From assembly GCA_027605045.1 (NCBI GenBank), contig JAQFWX010000163.1, positions 1 to 64,000 of the forward strand: 64,000 bases of DNA. Reading direction: 5' to 3'. Origin of the DNA: Phallus indusiatus. Its lineage: Eukaryota; Basidiomycota; Agaricomycetes; Phallales; Phallaceae. The notes under the pieces are model-generated. The model made no database searches. It saw nothing but the letters and a program-made list of their open reading frames with translations, and was not told where the DNA came from. Shown piece by piece: positions 26,201 to 37,021 of this stretch (position 1 is its first letter; every line of letters starts with the position of its first letter). Both the position numbers and the translations under genes were made by a program.

Positions 26201-27932
26201 CGTCTATCATATAGGTTTTAGACGGTCCGTCGGGGCGTGTCAGACGAAGAAGACATCCGTGTACTGGGAGAATGGTGCAAAATGAACCACGGCCTCCGAT
26301 ATATTAGATAGACCACTTACGTCCAACTTTTGGATCAGTATACCAGTGGAAACTCGACGTCATCCTAGATCCTTTCGTCATCTAAATTCAAAGAAGCTTG
26401 AATTCACATGATGCCGCTGTCGGAGAAAAAATAATTCATACCTGAACCATACTGTTTAACCAAGGGATTGCATTAAAATCGCCGTTCATCTTGGTACCGA
26501 TTGAGTCTGGCATTGGTTTTGGCAATGAATCATAAAATGCTTGAAGAGTCAACACAGTCGCCGCGGGAGCTGAATTAAAAGCGAACAGTCAATCTCCAAA
26601 GAAAAAGACAGCTAGTAGCTACGTACTACCAAAATGTGCTCCGGATGCTCCTGGATGATCAAAAGAGCGCACGGGTTGTTCCAATCCATCACCATGTTTA
26701 ATGAAGTCCAGCACGCCTTCGGCAATCGCGAGTTTTGCACATGCACTTTTGGCGTGTGATTTGGATGGGTATGAGATGATGGTAGAAGACGATATTATTC
26801 CACCCGGCACGACAGAATACGCCCTTTGCACGTGTGATGAAAGAGATATTTTAAGAGCACATCCGTAGGCTTTGATGGGATATGAGCAACAGGGGCGCAC
26901 ATGAATTTGGAAAAGGAACTGCAGCTTACATCCATAAAACCTATTATCAGTCAGGTAAATCCACTGAGGGTGTACTGTGCCGGATCTCCATTCCGTACAA
27001 CAATTTTCGATATCGAGAATAGCGAGATCGCCACTAGTATCTCTTTCTTCAGCCGGCTGCTCCTCAACTGCGCCGGTACCTAATCTGCCAAGTGGGACTA
27101 GCTGAATCCTATCTCGACTCTTATCGCCGTTCTTTATAAACTCCACAGCACCCAAACGAAGCGCGAGATATGCAGCAGCGGCTTTTGCTTCTGAACTCTT
27201 GGAATACTCGGATTTGGTACGATAGGATCTCGAACTTCCGGTCGGACGAAATAAGGTTAAGATGCAAGAGTACCTTGGAGCTGCCGTTTGAATGGGACCA
27301 AAAGGAGAGGGAGAGAAAAAAATTAATTAAAATCCAATACAATTTTACGCGAGACGAGACAAGGAGACACGGAACACCCGGTGCCCATGCCATATAAAAA
27401 AAACACCAAACGTACCTTTGCCATCGTCAGACACTCTTTCTTCTAAGACTTCATATTTCAAAGGCTCGGCGTGGGCAGTGGATCTGGAACCGCCGAATAA
27501 CTTCCGTACGACATCGCGCAAAACCTTTGGTGCATCATTGGGCGAGACGCTGGCGATGTCAATATTGACATCCGGTTGGTTGTTGTTGCCATTGGTATTG
27601 CCACCACCACCAGCACCACCAGCAGTCACATGTGCCAGGGTATGGTTGAATGGGACATCGATGTCGTCAAAGTTATCTTCACCATAGTTATCATCGTCGC
27701 CGTCTTTTACTCGAAACCGATCAAGGAGGATGGCTTGAAGGCGTAAGAGACTTTCGTTGGTTTGCTCGAATGCTGATTTTGTTGCGGATGACTCCGTCTC
27801 ATCAACGTCAGTATTGGACCGCATTTCCACATCGAGGTCGAGGTCGATGTCGATGTCGATGTCGACGTCGTCGCCGGGTTTGAAGCGGTAGTTGCTGACG
27901 ACGATGCCATCATGATGCGTGCTCATAACCAT
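23280..27932 (-). CDS. Large unrecognised protein with about four dsRNA-binding-like repeats and GRG/Pro-rich regions
   Basis: The start at 27932 gives an acidic Asp-rich N-terminus. Repeat 1 spans the first splice (27281-27415): APKVLRDVVRKLFG, then LKYEVLEERVSDDGK, RYSCILTLFRPTG and SEAKAAAAYLALRLGAVEFI, the alpha-beta-beta-beta-alpha order of a dsRBD. Repeat 2 (about 26930-26650) ends YPSKSHAKSACAKLAIAEGV. Repeat 3 (about 26520-26150) has IPWLNSMVQ, HWYTDPKVG, CLLRLTRPDGPSKTYMI and KRSDAKVAVCLWACSQ. Repeat 4 starts RVDFSYVCDLA and, after a long Pro/Glu-rich insertion, finishes KSKQDARVAAICLAVEEGV. Next come a Gly/Arg-rich segment (GRGFGRGRGGG, GRGTGFGRGRGRG), a Pro/Tyr/Gln-rich region (24826-23760), and a basic tail ending FVRKRMKVS, stop at 23280. 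The total is roughly 1,200 residues. An RNA-binding role is inferred from the fold pattern. I cannot name the family. Confidence 0.78.
27826..27876 (-). repeat. GTCGAT/GTCGAG hexanucleotide tract
   Basis: Tandem hexamers inside the first exon of the dsRBD-like gene encode alternating Asp-Ile, Asp-Leu and Asp-Val. They form the strongly acidic N-terminal stretch. Confidence 0.75.
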
Positions 27933-28239
27933 TGATTTTCGTTGTTGATTGTAGAGGGTTAGGGAAGGAAGAAGATTTGAGTTTGTCCAATAAGTCGGGT
28001 TGCATTAAAGCAAAAAACGAAGGGGATCGGCTTTGAATCCTTTGTCCAGATGAACAAAGGAAATGGACACTAATCCCTTAATTGGGAATGCGTACGTAAA
28101 CGTGGCCTAAAGGCTGCGGAATCAAATTTTGAGCAGTGGCATCGATATGATGTACATAGTAATATGATATGATTATTGTAAACTATTTGACTGGTAAATG
28201 CTCGTAAAGATTTCTGAAACTTTGAATTATTATTCCATT
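27933..28239. other. Intergenic spacer
   Basis: The 307 bases between the 5' end of the dsRBD-like gene and the 3' end of ERG25, both on the minus strand. No feature was recognised beyond probable promoter sequence. Confidence 0.5.
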
Positions 28240-29674
28240 CTACTCTTTCTTCTCCTTCTCGCCCCACCATCCTCTTTCCTCAGCTTCGTGTTCAGCTCGC
28301 ATGCCTTCTTTCTCAATTTCAGCCTCAATCTTCTCCTTCCATTTCTGCTCATTAACATCGACGGTGTGTTTCTCAGCCGCAAGGCGTTTCTTGTACACGC
28401 GGTACTTGTCATCCGTTCCAAAAAGGAAATCTAGATATCGGAATGAAGTGGAGTAGTTGTTGACGAAAGCCATGTGGTGGAAATCGTGGTGGTCAGCCCC
28501 AGACCACAACCAGAAAATGTGTTGCAGGGACCAAGGGAAATCTGCAGAATGAAAGGTTATTAAGGACATGCATGAGAAACAAACAACGGACGGTACATAC
28601 CGTAACCGCTGTGTGCATCAATAGCCTGGAAGAGACGCAGTGTGATCCACAGGTACATGGCAAAAATGTGCAAGTCCTTGAACCAAGCACAGTACAAAAT
28701 CGGACCAGCGAGAGTACCGGTACCTAGGATATTAAACGTTCAATAATGCTACAGACGAGCGGAATCAATACAACCAACCTAGTATGAATACTTCAAAGGG
28801 ATGCGCATATTCGGCGGCAAGACCGAATGGTGCACTGTACTTGTGGTGAATCTTGTGAATCTTCTTATAGAGTGGACCCCAGTGTAAAGCACGGTGTGCT
28901 AAATCAAGCTTATTATTTGCGTTCTGGTTCGGCAATAGCAATATTCGGTGGACAACTAACCGAAATAGTGGAACGCGTCTTCAAAGATAAAAAAGAACAG
29001 GACTTGTCCAGCCATGGTCTTCCATTGCGGGAATGGAACTTGCCATGTCGACATGCCTAGGTATTCCGCTAAGGGATGGAAAAACCAGATCTAGAAGCCT
29101 GACGTTATTTGAGTAATACAGAGTCGGCGATAACGGCGTACAGCTGGCAATTCGATCGTAAAATGAGAGAAAAGAACCAGTTTAGTACATTCCCATTGTT
29201 CTTGGGGCGTCGGTATTTTGCCCTGTGAATAACAAATTAGACATGACGCAGATCAAATAACGCGAGTTTGCGGCAGAACGCTTACTGGTTGTAACTTCCA
29301 CTTTCTGAAATAGGGAATAGCATCAATGATAATCCACGGCACACACCGTCCAAAGTAGACGACCTAATATAGCATGAATAGAAAACGATGAGCGAATCAA
29401 TATCTTCGAACAAGTAGTCGCTTTAGTCGCTCACCTCGTGCATGATAAAGCTCATAAGACCCGTTGCAATAGTATGCGTTCCAATGAGCAGATACCAAGC
29501 AGCCCACCACTGCTCAAACTTGCTGATTTTGGCAAAATCAACTCCTGAAGCAAGATAATACTTCGCAGCTTCTGTAGCAGTGCCATTTTGAGCTGCTGAT
29601 AGTGTTCTCGAGATATAGGGCAAAGCAGAAGGCAAATAGGTGAACGACGCTGCAAGTGTATCTGAAATCGACAT
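28240..29674 (-). CDS. ERG25: C-4 methylsterol oxidase
   Basis: The ER-membrane di-iron enzyme of ergosterol synthesis that oxidises the C-4 methyl groups of 4,4-dimethylzymosterol. The start at 29674 gives [20 protein letters not shown] and then a membrane region ([21 protein letters not shown]). Later exons carry the fatty-acid-hydroxylase histidine boxes in order: [29 protein letters not shown] and [12 protein letters not shown]. About six short introns interrupt the gene. The C-terminus is a charged helix ([20 protein letters not shown]) ending KEKKE, which fits a KxKxx ER-retrieval signal. The stop is at 28240. An in-frame ATG lies further upstream at 29776, but it adds a Lys/Arg-rich stretch unlike the family, so 29674 is preferred. 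Length is about 350 residues, as expected. Confidence 0.93.
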
Positions 29675-30111
29675 TTTGAGGAGGGTTGGTCGAAAAGAGA
29701 GTGAAAGAACGAAGAAACGAGATCGTTCGTTTTTTAAAAGTTTTGGAGAGGTCGACTTGTTGAGATCTGACCACAAATTTTTTTATTTAGCTAAGCCGGC
29801 ACTTTGGCGATCACGTGTTTCACTCATAATGCCGCTTATTAATTTCGGCAAGGTTTTGAGGAAATCACTGCGCGCACATGGACTTTAGAATCATTCTTTC
29901 GGGCTTGTTTGTGGAGCAGAAACAACGTCTTTGTTTTGTTTCATACAACGTTCATTTATTAGGCGTTTCCCTGCGTTTACCAATCACATGAATGACCACT
30001 TCTAAACTTGAAACGCAACCTAAAAGTTCTCGCTCAGTCTCAGAGTTTCAGTACACTTCGCTATACTAAAGTCCGTCCTGACCAGTTCAGTCAAAATCAC
30101 ATTCTAGGCAT
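29675..30111. other. Intergenic spacer
   Basis: Promoter side of ERG25 and 3' flank of the first F-box-like gene. I see nothing else. Confidence 0.5.
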
Positions 30112-31844
30112 TCAGAGATTTACATCTTCGGGAAATTCCGCAATGACATCAACTCCCCTTTCACGTAAAGTAGTAATAGCACTTGCGAATTCCGTTTCAT
30201 CACGGTGAAAATCGCAAAAATGCTTGTCCAAGTCCAAACCTTTCGCCTCGGTCCGCGAAACTACATCCAACAATATTTCAAATGATATTTCACCACCCCC
30301 CAGGGATAGGACAAGTTTCCCAAGTTTTAAACCGTTGGGCAGCGACATGAGCATTACGTCATGATCATTCTCGTTATCATTATTCTGAATCTCGAGAACT
30401 CGAAGATAGGATATTGCAATGCGAGTCTCGAAAAATGTGAGAAGTTTCCAAGCTTCATCAATCAACACAAGATGTGATAGTTGGGGCATTTCGTGTATGA
30501 CCTTGAGAATCGGGGATTCTTCAAACAAAAGACTACAGCGTGTTGCACCTGAGATAAACAGGGGAGCATTTTCACGGCATCTGAATTCGTCGGTGGGTGC
30601 CGAAATCGCTCTGAAATATTGATTGAAAAGTCTGGGGATGCGTTCACCATCGGGTGTGATGGTAACATTGAAGGCGCGGGTGGTGATGATTATGGATAAA
30701 AAGCAGTGGTCCGAAAATGTTCCAGATGGGACGAACTCGAAAATGTTGTAGGACTGGATTGTGCAGGCTCGGTACACTAATGTAAATTGTGTTAGGCGTT
30801 TCGCAGGTGCAATGCGAGTTAAAATCTCCCGAATATAATCATGATAGCTCGACGGACCATCTGACGTCAATATCAGTCGCTCGAGGTTAGGAAAGCTCAG
30901 ATTGTTGATTAATGTGCCTGATGATGAAGTGGTTGTGAAGCCTTCGTCACGAATGTTATATTCCAGTTCTTTCAAAAGAGGACAGGTCGACAGAAAATTT
31001 AGGAGCGAAGAAAGGGAAGGCAGCGTGTTTGGACACATTCTTATAGACGTCAAATTGTGGTGTGGGAGCTCGAGCCATGGCCAATTTAAGTCTGAAAGTT
31101 TGAGTTCTCGAAGGGAAGAAATGTCTATACGCAAAAAGTCCTCCAATGACAGTGGCTCACTGTCCCACTCGCTCCAATCAACCTCGATATCCAAATATCG
31201 CAGAGACAACATGGGTCGCGGCATCTCAGAGCTGCGGAATATATCCAGGATTAATGGGAGTTGGCTTCGAGGGAAGTTTAGGGTCAGGGAATATAAACGG
31301 GGTATTATCGAATCTGCGCAAGATTGGAGGTACGATCTTGTTGACTGGTAGAAGCCGAAAAGTTCAGGAGTCTCCTCTAGGGTTTCTTGCCATATTGTCC
31401 AAGACAGCGTCAGAGGAGCGTTCTTGGACCGATTGATGAACAACTTGGCAATCGAAGGAGGTACATCAAGAGTGAAAAATCCCCATAGAACAGGCCATCC
31501 CAGAACAGCTTCTCTCCAACTGTGGCATACGTGGGTAATGTTCAAGACAGTCCTCTCCCGTCCGGCGTCATTGGTCGGATCGTAAGCCGCAAAGGCAAAA
31601 ATGTTGTAAAGTATACATGGAGACAGTCTATAGATTGCAAGCTTGGAATTGTGGATCCTATTAAGTCGCAAGATAGCTGAATGAAGTTTTTGTCTTGTTT
31701 GCTTGATAGTGTCTAACGTCAGTTCGCCGGATCTTCCTCTGGTGATGGTTCTTCATCAGCAATTTGAAAGTCAAGAAATACCTACTCTAATCCGCCATCG
31801 ATTTCAGTAAGCTGTGCCATTACTTTGCTGTGGTATTCTTCCAT
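30112..31844 (-). CDS. F-box-like/leucine-rich protein, copy 1
   Basis: The start at 31844 (MEEYHSKVMAQLTEIDGGLE) is followed by a 47-base intron with donor GTAGGT and acceptor CACCAG. It joins to GRSGELTLDTIKQTRQKLHS in one frame, and the rest is a single exon of about 520 codons. The segment LSPCILYNIFAFAAYDP...LNITHVCHSWREAVLGWPVLW matches the F-box-like motif common in Agaricomycetes (LPxELLxxIF...VCxxWRxxAxxxPxLW). Downstream is a Leu-rich region with irregular LRELKLSDLNW-type repeats, ending EFPEDVNL. F-box proteins act as substrate receptors of SCF ubiquitin ligases. The substrate is unknown. It is a tandem paralogue of the next gene at 32111-33790. Confidence 0.85.
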
Positions 31845-32110
31845 GAGAGAACAACTAATCACTAGTAATAGTAGAGCGAGGAATGTTAGTGAGTCATTAA
31901 TTCATTGGTGACGATGTCCGGTCACATTGTGAATAGCTCGAGGTCCGGCAAAATCCGACCAAAGAAAATGTATTGTGCCGTATGCCAATGGACTCCTAGA
32001 GAGGAGACTTTGGATATTTGAACGAAACTCTCCTCGATATAATGAGATAGTAGCTTTGTTTATTGGAGAGGGACAATGATCTTCAAACATTTAGGCAATC
32101 AATTGAAATA

Positions 32111-33790
32111 TTAATACAGATCACTACCATGACGGTATATATCTACGTTTTCATTATCCCAGTCGAATGTTACATCGACTCCCCTGTTCCGCAAAGTAGC
32201 GATAGCGTGCTCGAACTCGGAATCTAGGAAGCTTCCACCCACTTCCACAATTTCCGCCCCGGTCCTCAAGACCATATCTAAAAAGACATCAGGAGATAGC
32301 ACCATGCGTGATAACTTCAGTGTTCTGAGTTTCAAACCGACAACGGATAATATATTCGGATCCTCGTCTGGCCTGGCAAAACGGATCCCCAGAGTCTGGA
32401 GAGAGGGAAAAGCCTTGCACATATCGAGCGATGTGAAAATTTTCCACGCGTCGTAAGTTAAGTCAAGGTGTGTTATTTGTGGCATCGCTCGTATCCAATT
32501 AATGATTTGAGTGTAATCAACAAGTTGATACGTGTTCGTGTGGTCTATGACTGAAAAATAAAATGGGGGATTGCGAGAAGCCCCGGAGGCAAGGTTGGGA
32601 GCCGAGACGACTGCAAATTCTGATTCTTTGTTGTGTAGAAACAGATAGTAGTGTTCTGAAGATTGAAAACTTGAAAATATGTTAGATGGGATCCACTCAA
32701 GAGCGTTCAAAGGTGGAAGTGCTCTATCCCGTAGGTATGACCAACAATTGAGGCATGTCAGCTCAAACTGAGAGAGTGGTCCCAAAAATTCGATGCGGGT
32801 GGTAAGCTCTCGAATGTAGTTATAGTTAAACCCCCCGCTTGATTCCAAAATCAGTCGTTTGAGATTTGGTAAGACTGTTTTGTTATTAGAAATTGACGGG
32901 TTTATTGATGAATCTATTGAAATGACTTCAGGATTTGGCTGACCGCTTTCAGAGATACGAATTTCAAGTTCGATCAAAAAAGGAGAATTCGATAAAAAAA
33001 TTAGAAGCAGAGAAAGAGAAGGTGTTTTTGTCGGATACGAGAGTGAGAAATGTGTTAATTTGTCGGGTGGGGGTTCGAGTACTGGCAAGTCCAGGTATCT
33101 GAGCTTGAGTTCTTGAAGATAAGATGGATCTATCTGCAAAATGTCTGTCAATGATGAGGCGTCTTCCGGAGCGCGGAGATCCAAATATCGCAAGTATAAC
33201 GGGCGACCATGGAATGCACCTCGGACTGGATCCAACGAGTAATCGTCAAAACATATGGTCAAGGAGTTTAAACGAGGTAAAATTGATTCCGCAGAAGATT
33301 CGAGGTACGGTATGAATGATTCAAACCTGTAAAAAGAGTGCTCCGTGGTCCATGATAGCGACAGAGGAGCATTCCCGGACCGGCTCACGAATAAGTCGAT
33401 GATTGCATGCGGCTTTTTCATATCGATAGATGTCCATAATGCCGGCCAACCGATAGCTGATTTTCTCCAATGACTGCACACGCGTGAGATATGCAATACA
33501 GCTGTTACGGGATCAGTTGAACCATAAACCGCGAAGAGGAAAATGTTGTAGAGAACATCTGGAATCAACCTGTTCACTACAATCATTCTGTTGTGAAGGA
33601 TGTTCAATCGCAAAATAATCGCATAGAGATCTTCTCTGGTTTGCCCTATGGTGTCGAGAGTGAATGTTTCCGACTTGTCCCTATGAAAAAATTCGAAGTT
33701 AGTTGTTGTGCATGGCATTATAGACATGATATACTCTATCTCGTTTTGAAGTTTGGTGAGATAAATCAATTTGTGGTCGTGTTGTTCCAT
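32111..33790 (-). CDS. F-box-like/leucine-rich protein, copy 2
   Basis: The start at 33790 gives MEQHDHKLIYLTKLQNEIE, and the family segment is LIPDVLYNIFLFAVYGS...LHISRVCSHWRKSAIGWPALW. The whole gene can be read without splicing as 559 codons. However, 33681-33734 is a perfect-looking 54-base intron: it has GT and AG ends and an AACTAAC branch point, and sits at the same place as the 47-base intron of copy 1. Splicing gives NEIE-GDKSETFTLDTI, which aligns with GGLE-GRSGELTLDTI. The Leu-rich C-terminal region (LQELKLRYLDLPVLEPP, LKRLILESSGG, LQTLGIRFARP) parallels copy 1. The stop is at 32111. The two genes are only 266 bases apart and look like a tandem duplication that has diverged considerably. 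Confidence 0.85.
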   Translation of the reverse strand: MEQHDHKLIYLTKLQNEIEYIMSIMPCTTTNFEFFHRDKSETFTLDTIGQTREDLYAIILRLNILHNRMIVVNRLIPDVLYNIFLFAVYGSTDPVTAVLHISRVCSHWRKSAIGWPALWTSIDMKKPHAIIDLFVSRSGNAPLSLSWTTEHSFYRFESFIPYLESSAESILPRLNSLTICFDDYSLDPVRGAFHGRPLYLRYLDLRAPEDASSLTDILQIDPSYLQELKLRYLDLPVLEPPPDKLTHFSLSYPTKTPSLSLLLIFLSNSPFLIELEIRISESGQPNPEVISIDSSINPSISNNKTVLPNLKRLILESSGGFNYNYIRELTTRIEFLGPLSQFELTCLNCWSYLRDRALPPLNALEWIPSNIFSSFQSSEHYYLFLHNKESEFAVVSAPNLASGASRNPPFYFSVIDHTNTYQLVDYTQIINWIRAMPQITHLDLTYDAWKIFTSLDMCKAFPSLQTLGIRFARPDEDPNILSVVGLKLRTLKLSRMVLSPDVFLDMVLRTGAEIVEVGGSFLDSEFEHAIATLRNRGVDVTFDWDNENVDIYRHGSDLY

Positions 33791-36002
33791 CAGTTTAACT
33801 CGTTACTTTTCCAGAGCGATGAGCACGTTTTCAAGGTCCGGCAACGGGCAATTACGTAACAGCTTCGACGCACTGTCACCAGTGCGGTTCACAAACAACG
33901 TCAGTAACGCTCAAATGTGGTTATTATGTCAAAAGCTGATCTTTCTACGTGGATCATTACCACTCTTATCTGCTCGTATGATCGTCTGAACCCGATACAA
34001 AAGACCTCAAGACTACTGAAGAGAGGCTCCGGACAAGACGCTTTGTCAGAGTAGGCTAAATCAACGTCTGATTATGAGCAGGTTATAATGATTTTCTCTC
34101 TACTGTCACTCTTCACTCAACATGTCGTGTTTAGTGCACGGTTCGTCCAGCGTCAAGAGTGCCAGTATGAACGTCCGTGTCGTGCAGCACATCGTAACCT
34201 CTGCCTCTGTCGGCGAAGCCATCGATATAATATGTTTTGAGCCGAGGAAAAAGACTGGACCACGCACACAAGATGGTCTTGCGGGTGCCTGTGTTATGCT
34301 CTCCTGCTGTGGCCATGAAAAATGCACTTGATCCTTTAATAAAAGGAAGCAGCTTTCCTCATGTGCTAGGAAGGGTGAAGAAATGACTTTCAAGCGTGAA
34401 GTGGCCAACTACAATATAAGGAGGTCATTTTTCCGAAAAGATATAAGAAGGAATGAGCCTTCAGGTCCTGTGTAGGTATGCGAAAGTCTCCTAACACGGT
34501 TATTGACTGATATCTAGAATGTCCTCATCTGTACTTTTGAAGCCGTTTCCTAGCGTTTAGCAAGTAACTCGGTAACACTTGTGATTTATAAAAGCATCTT
34601 TTTTTCTCATAGTCACACCAGTAGGCTCACATTGCACGCCGTACATCGTTCGATGTATCCGAGCTACGCTAGGTAAAGCTGCGTGCTATAGAACCGTAAC
34701 GTGCATTTAAGAAGGTTGGATGATGTCTCATCATCCTCTCAGCATTGACAGATTCATCGTCGATAACTTAAATCCGAGTCACGTCAATATTGCCGGAAGC
34801 GGTTTTCTCGGCAACACTTGTACCTCGAAAGTATCGGTAAAATCAGCGATACCATCGATTGATACGGTGAACTTGGAAATGAGGACATGTGTTGGACATG
34901 ACCAACTTTCGAGAGGAAGACAACGCGATTATACCTGGTGAACGAGAATTCTTGGTGAAATGCGTCGTACATAAATCAATATGCGCAAATTGATGCTTCT
35001 CCAGCCCAATGCTATTGGTAGGTTTAAAACCATTCCATTAACATACTATTGTCCAAAACCAACGACGAGGCGACCATGGAAAACCAAGGCTCATTCACCA
35101 TTGTTTGGAAACGTCCGGAACTCCAACTCAAGGTTCCGATAGTCCCATGCCTATCTTCTACTTCGGATTCATCAGCGACATTCGTGAAGCCGCCCACAAT
35201 GATCTGCGAAGACGAAAGAGATCACCACCGGTTGCAATTTGCACGAGCTCAAATATGTTGCCGTGGTCTTACGATCTCGCTTGTTACGAACAGGAGGCGG
35301 GTCGTGGAGGAAAGGGCTCCAGTTGTCACGCTTGCTCCTGAGAAGTTTGAGAACTTTTAGGTCCATGTGATATTATGTGATTACAAAAGATGGAGAGCTG
35401 TGTTATTCTCTCGGTTTAATTATATTGCCAGTAATAGACTTACACCCTTTTTTGATTGAATATAGCCAGAAGTATTAGGGGACGATGCGGGTTCAACGAA
35501 GCAAACCTCTAAGATGTTCTGAGGATGGGGCAAGGTCCGTGAGGACCTTGTATACTGAAAAAGCTAGACAGCTACAAAATATCAAGAAAAGGAAATTCTG
35601 AAAGCTAGGTTTATTACCTGGGAACACAAGCGCAGGAACGGGTTTACATCGAATTATAGGAGAACGAAAGTGAATGAAACTCGCCATGCTAAGAGTGTGA
35701 AAGTAAATGTAGGGTCCACAGTGACATATCAAACATCCTGGAGGGGATTGACCGGAATGGGTGTAAGTGGTACTACGTGCAGAGCAATAAAAAACCTAGG
35801 CACTGGTTTGATTCAGAAATAATTACTGCATGCCAAACCATATATATACATACAAGCAAATTATTGCCGTAAATGCAGGTACAGCTAACTTACTCATATC
35901 ATCGAGAGGATGAACAGGAGTATTGACTATTGATCGGTTTGAGCGTAAGTCGGGCATTTCAAAGAAGAGATGAGTGCCTTTATTCCGACGGTCATATAAT
36001 AG
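33791..36002. other. Gene-poor region
   Basis: Open frames of 60-100 codons occur on both strands, but none has a recognised domain, signal peptide or family motif, and none chains into a convincing spliced gene. It leads into the inverted repeat at 36003. It may be decayed sequence, but I cannot name its source. Confidence 0.5.
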
Positions 36003-36212
36003 CAGACTCCTTCCCAGCCGCTTTTCGTGTATGGCTCAAAATCCGAGCCCGCCGTATATATAACTTTAAAAATAAACTATGGGTGTTTATGGACGTTCAG
36101 GGTGAAATTCAAGGTCCGATACTTCCAAATTCGCTCATACACGAAAAGACGACTGGCACACAATGTTAAGCGAGCGTGCCATGTTTGGTCCTCTGGTCGC
36201 GCAAAGTCGCGT
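36003..36212 (+). repeat. Left arm of a 210-bp inverted repeat
   Basis: It reads identically to the reverse complement of 36564-36773 over 210 bases by eye. Inside the arm, CTTTTCGTGTATG at 36021-36033 is repeated inverted as CATACACGAAAAG at 36136-36148, so each arm holds its own smaller terminal-inverted-repeat element of about 128 bases. No coding meaning is evident. Confidence 0.85.
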
Positions 36213-36563
36213 TGATTTACTACGTGTCGACATCATCGGTTTCATACAAATCAAGCTTCCGGTAGTCCGTCCCTTCAATGACCCATGATTTACATGAATA
36301 AAACAGTGTAGTAAATATTAAGAGGTAATAAATCAAGTCTCACAGCTGGATAAATAATTTTTTGTAAGACTATTAAGCTAAAAGTCACTCGGCTTTTGCT
36401 CAGCTTGCTCAATGGCGTTGGCCTTGAGATGCATGAGAGGGGAGCGGCAAAGCACATACTTCCTAGAATATGAGCTGGAGCTGTTTTAATTCAACTTTAA
36501 AGACAGATGTGAAAGGACTGGTAGAAATGTATGCATACAGTGTACTAATGAGAAACGCGCGTT
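36213..36563. other. Spacer of the inverted repeat
   Basis: 351 bases between the two arms. There is no open frame of note and no similarity to the arms. It is AT-rich. Confidence 0.6.
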
Positions 36564-36773
36564 ACGCGACTTTGCGCGACCAGAGGACCAAACATGGCAC
36601 GCTCGCTTAACATTGTGTGCCAGTCGTCTTTTCGTGTATGAGCGAATTTGGAAGTATCGGACCTTGAATTTCACCCTGAACGTCCATAAACACCCATAGT
36701 TTATTTTTAAAGTTATATATACGGCGGGCTCGGATTTTGAGCCATACACGAAAAGCGGCTGGGAAGGAGTCTG
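36564..36773 (-). repeat. Right arm of a 210-bp inverted repeat
   Basis: Inverted copy of 36003-36212. The lack of visible divergence suggests recent duplication or ongoing gene conversion between the arms. The copies end abruptly on both sides, and I see no convincing target-site duplication. Confidence 0.85.
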
Positions 36774-36950
36774 ATATAATAGATTAATCCTCAAAATCAA
36801 AAGTGCCTCATGAGAACTAAAAAAAAACCATCAACCTTTAGGCTTAACCCACAGACCACAACTTTCTTGCGCTGTTAGACCTTTATCACTTTCTGACTCC
36901 GGTTCGGTTTACCATACTAGATTAATGGTGAAGCTCAATGTGTGAGACAT

Positions 36951-37021
36951 GGCCCATCGGGAGTCGAACTTTGTCAACCTCGACATGAGATGTCACGCTG
37001 CTACCATTAAGCCACAAGAGC
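36951..37021 (-). pseudogene. tRNA-like relic (Met-like D-arm and T-loop)
   Basis: Read on the minus strand it has GTGGCTTAATGGTAGCAGC (D-arm-like), CTCAT at the anticodon position and AAGTTCGACTCCCGATGGGCC (T-loop and 3' acceptor-like). Spacing is that of a tRNA of about 71 bases. The T-stem (CAAAG against CCCGA) and the acceptor stem do not pair, and the anticodon loop is irregular, so it should not be functional. It lies about 180 bases from the inverted repeat. Confidence 0.4.

Noticed and set aside
27650..27883. Arg-rich plus-strand frame ending in repeated CRCRR
   Set aside because: Antisense of the GTCGAT hexamer tract in the first exon of the dsRBD-like gene.
29675..29776. Upstream ATG at 29776 as the ERG25 start
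   Set aside because: It adds a Lys/Arg-rich stretch (MWSDLNKSTSPKLLKNERSR) not found in the family; the ATG at 29674 fits the expected N-terminus.
36003..36773. The two mirrored open frames in the inverted repeat as a gene pair
   Set aside because: The same peptide appears only because the DNA is an inverted copy. It has no domain, and internal inverted repeats explain the sequence better.
36951..37021. A functional tRNA-Met gene
   Set aside because: The T-stem and acceptor stem do not pair, so only a relic is claimed.
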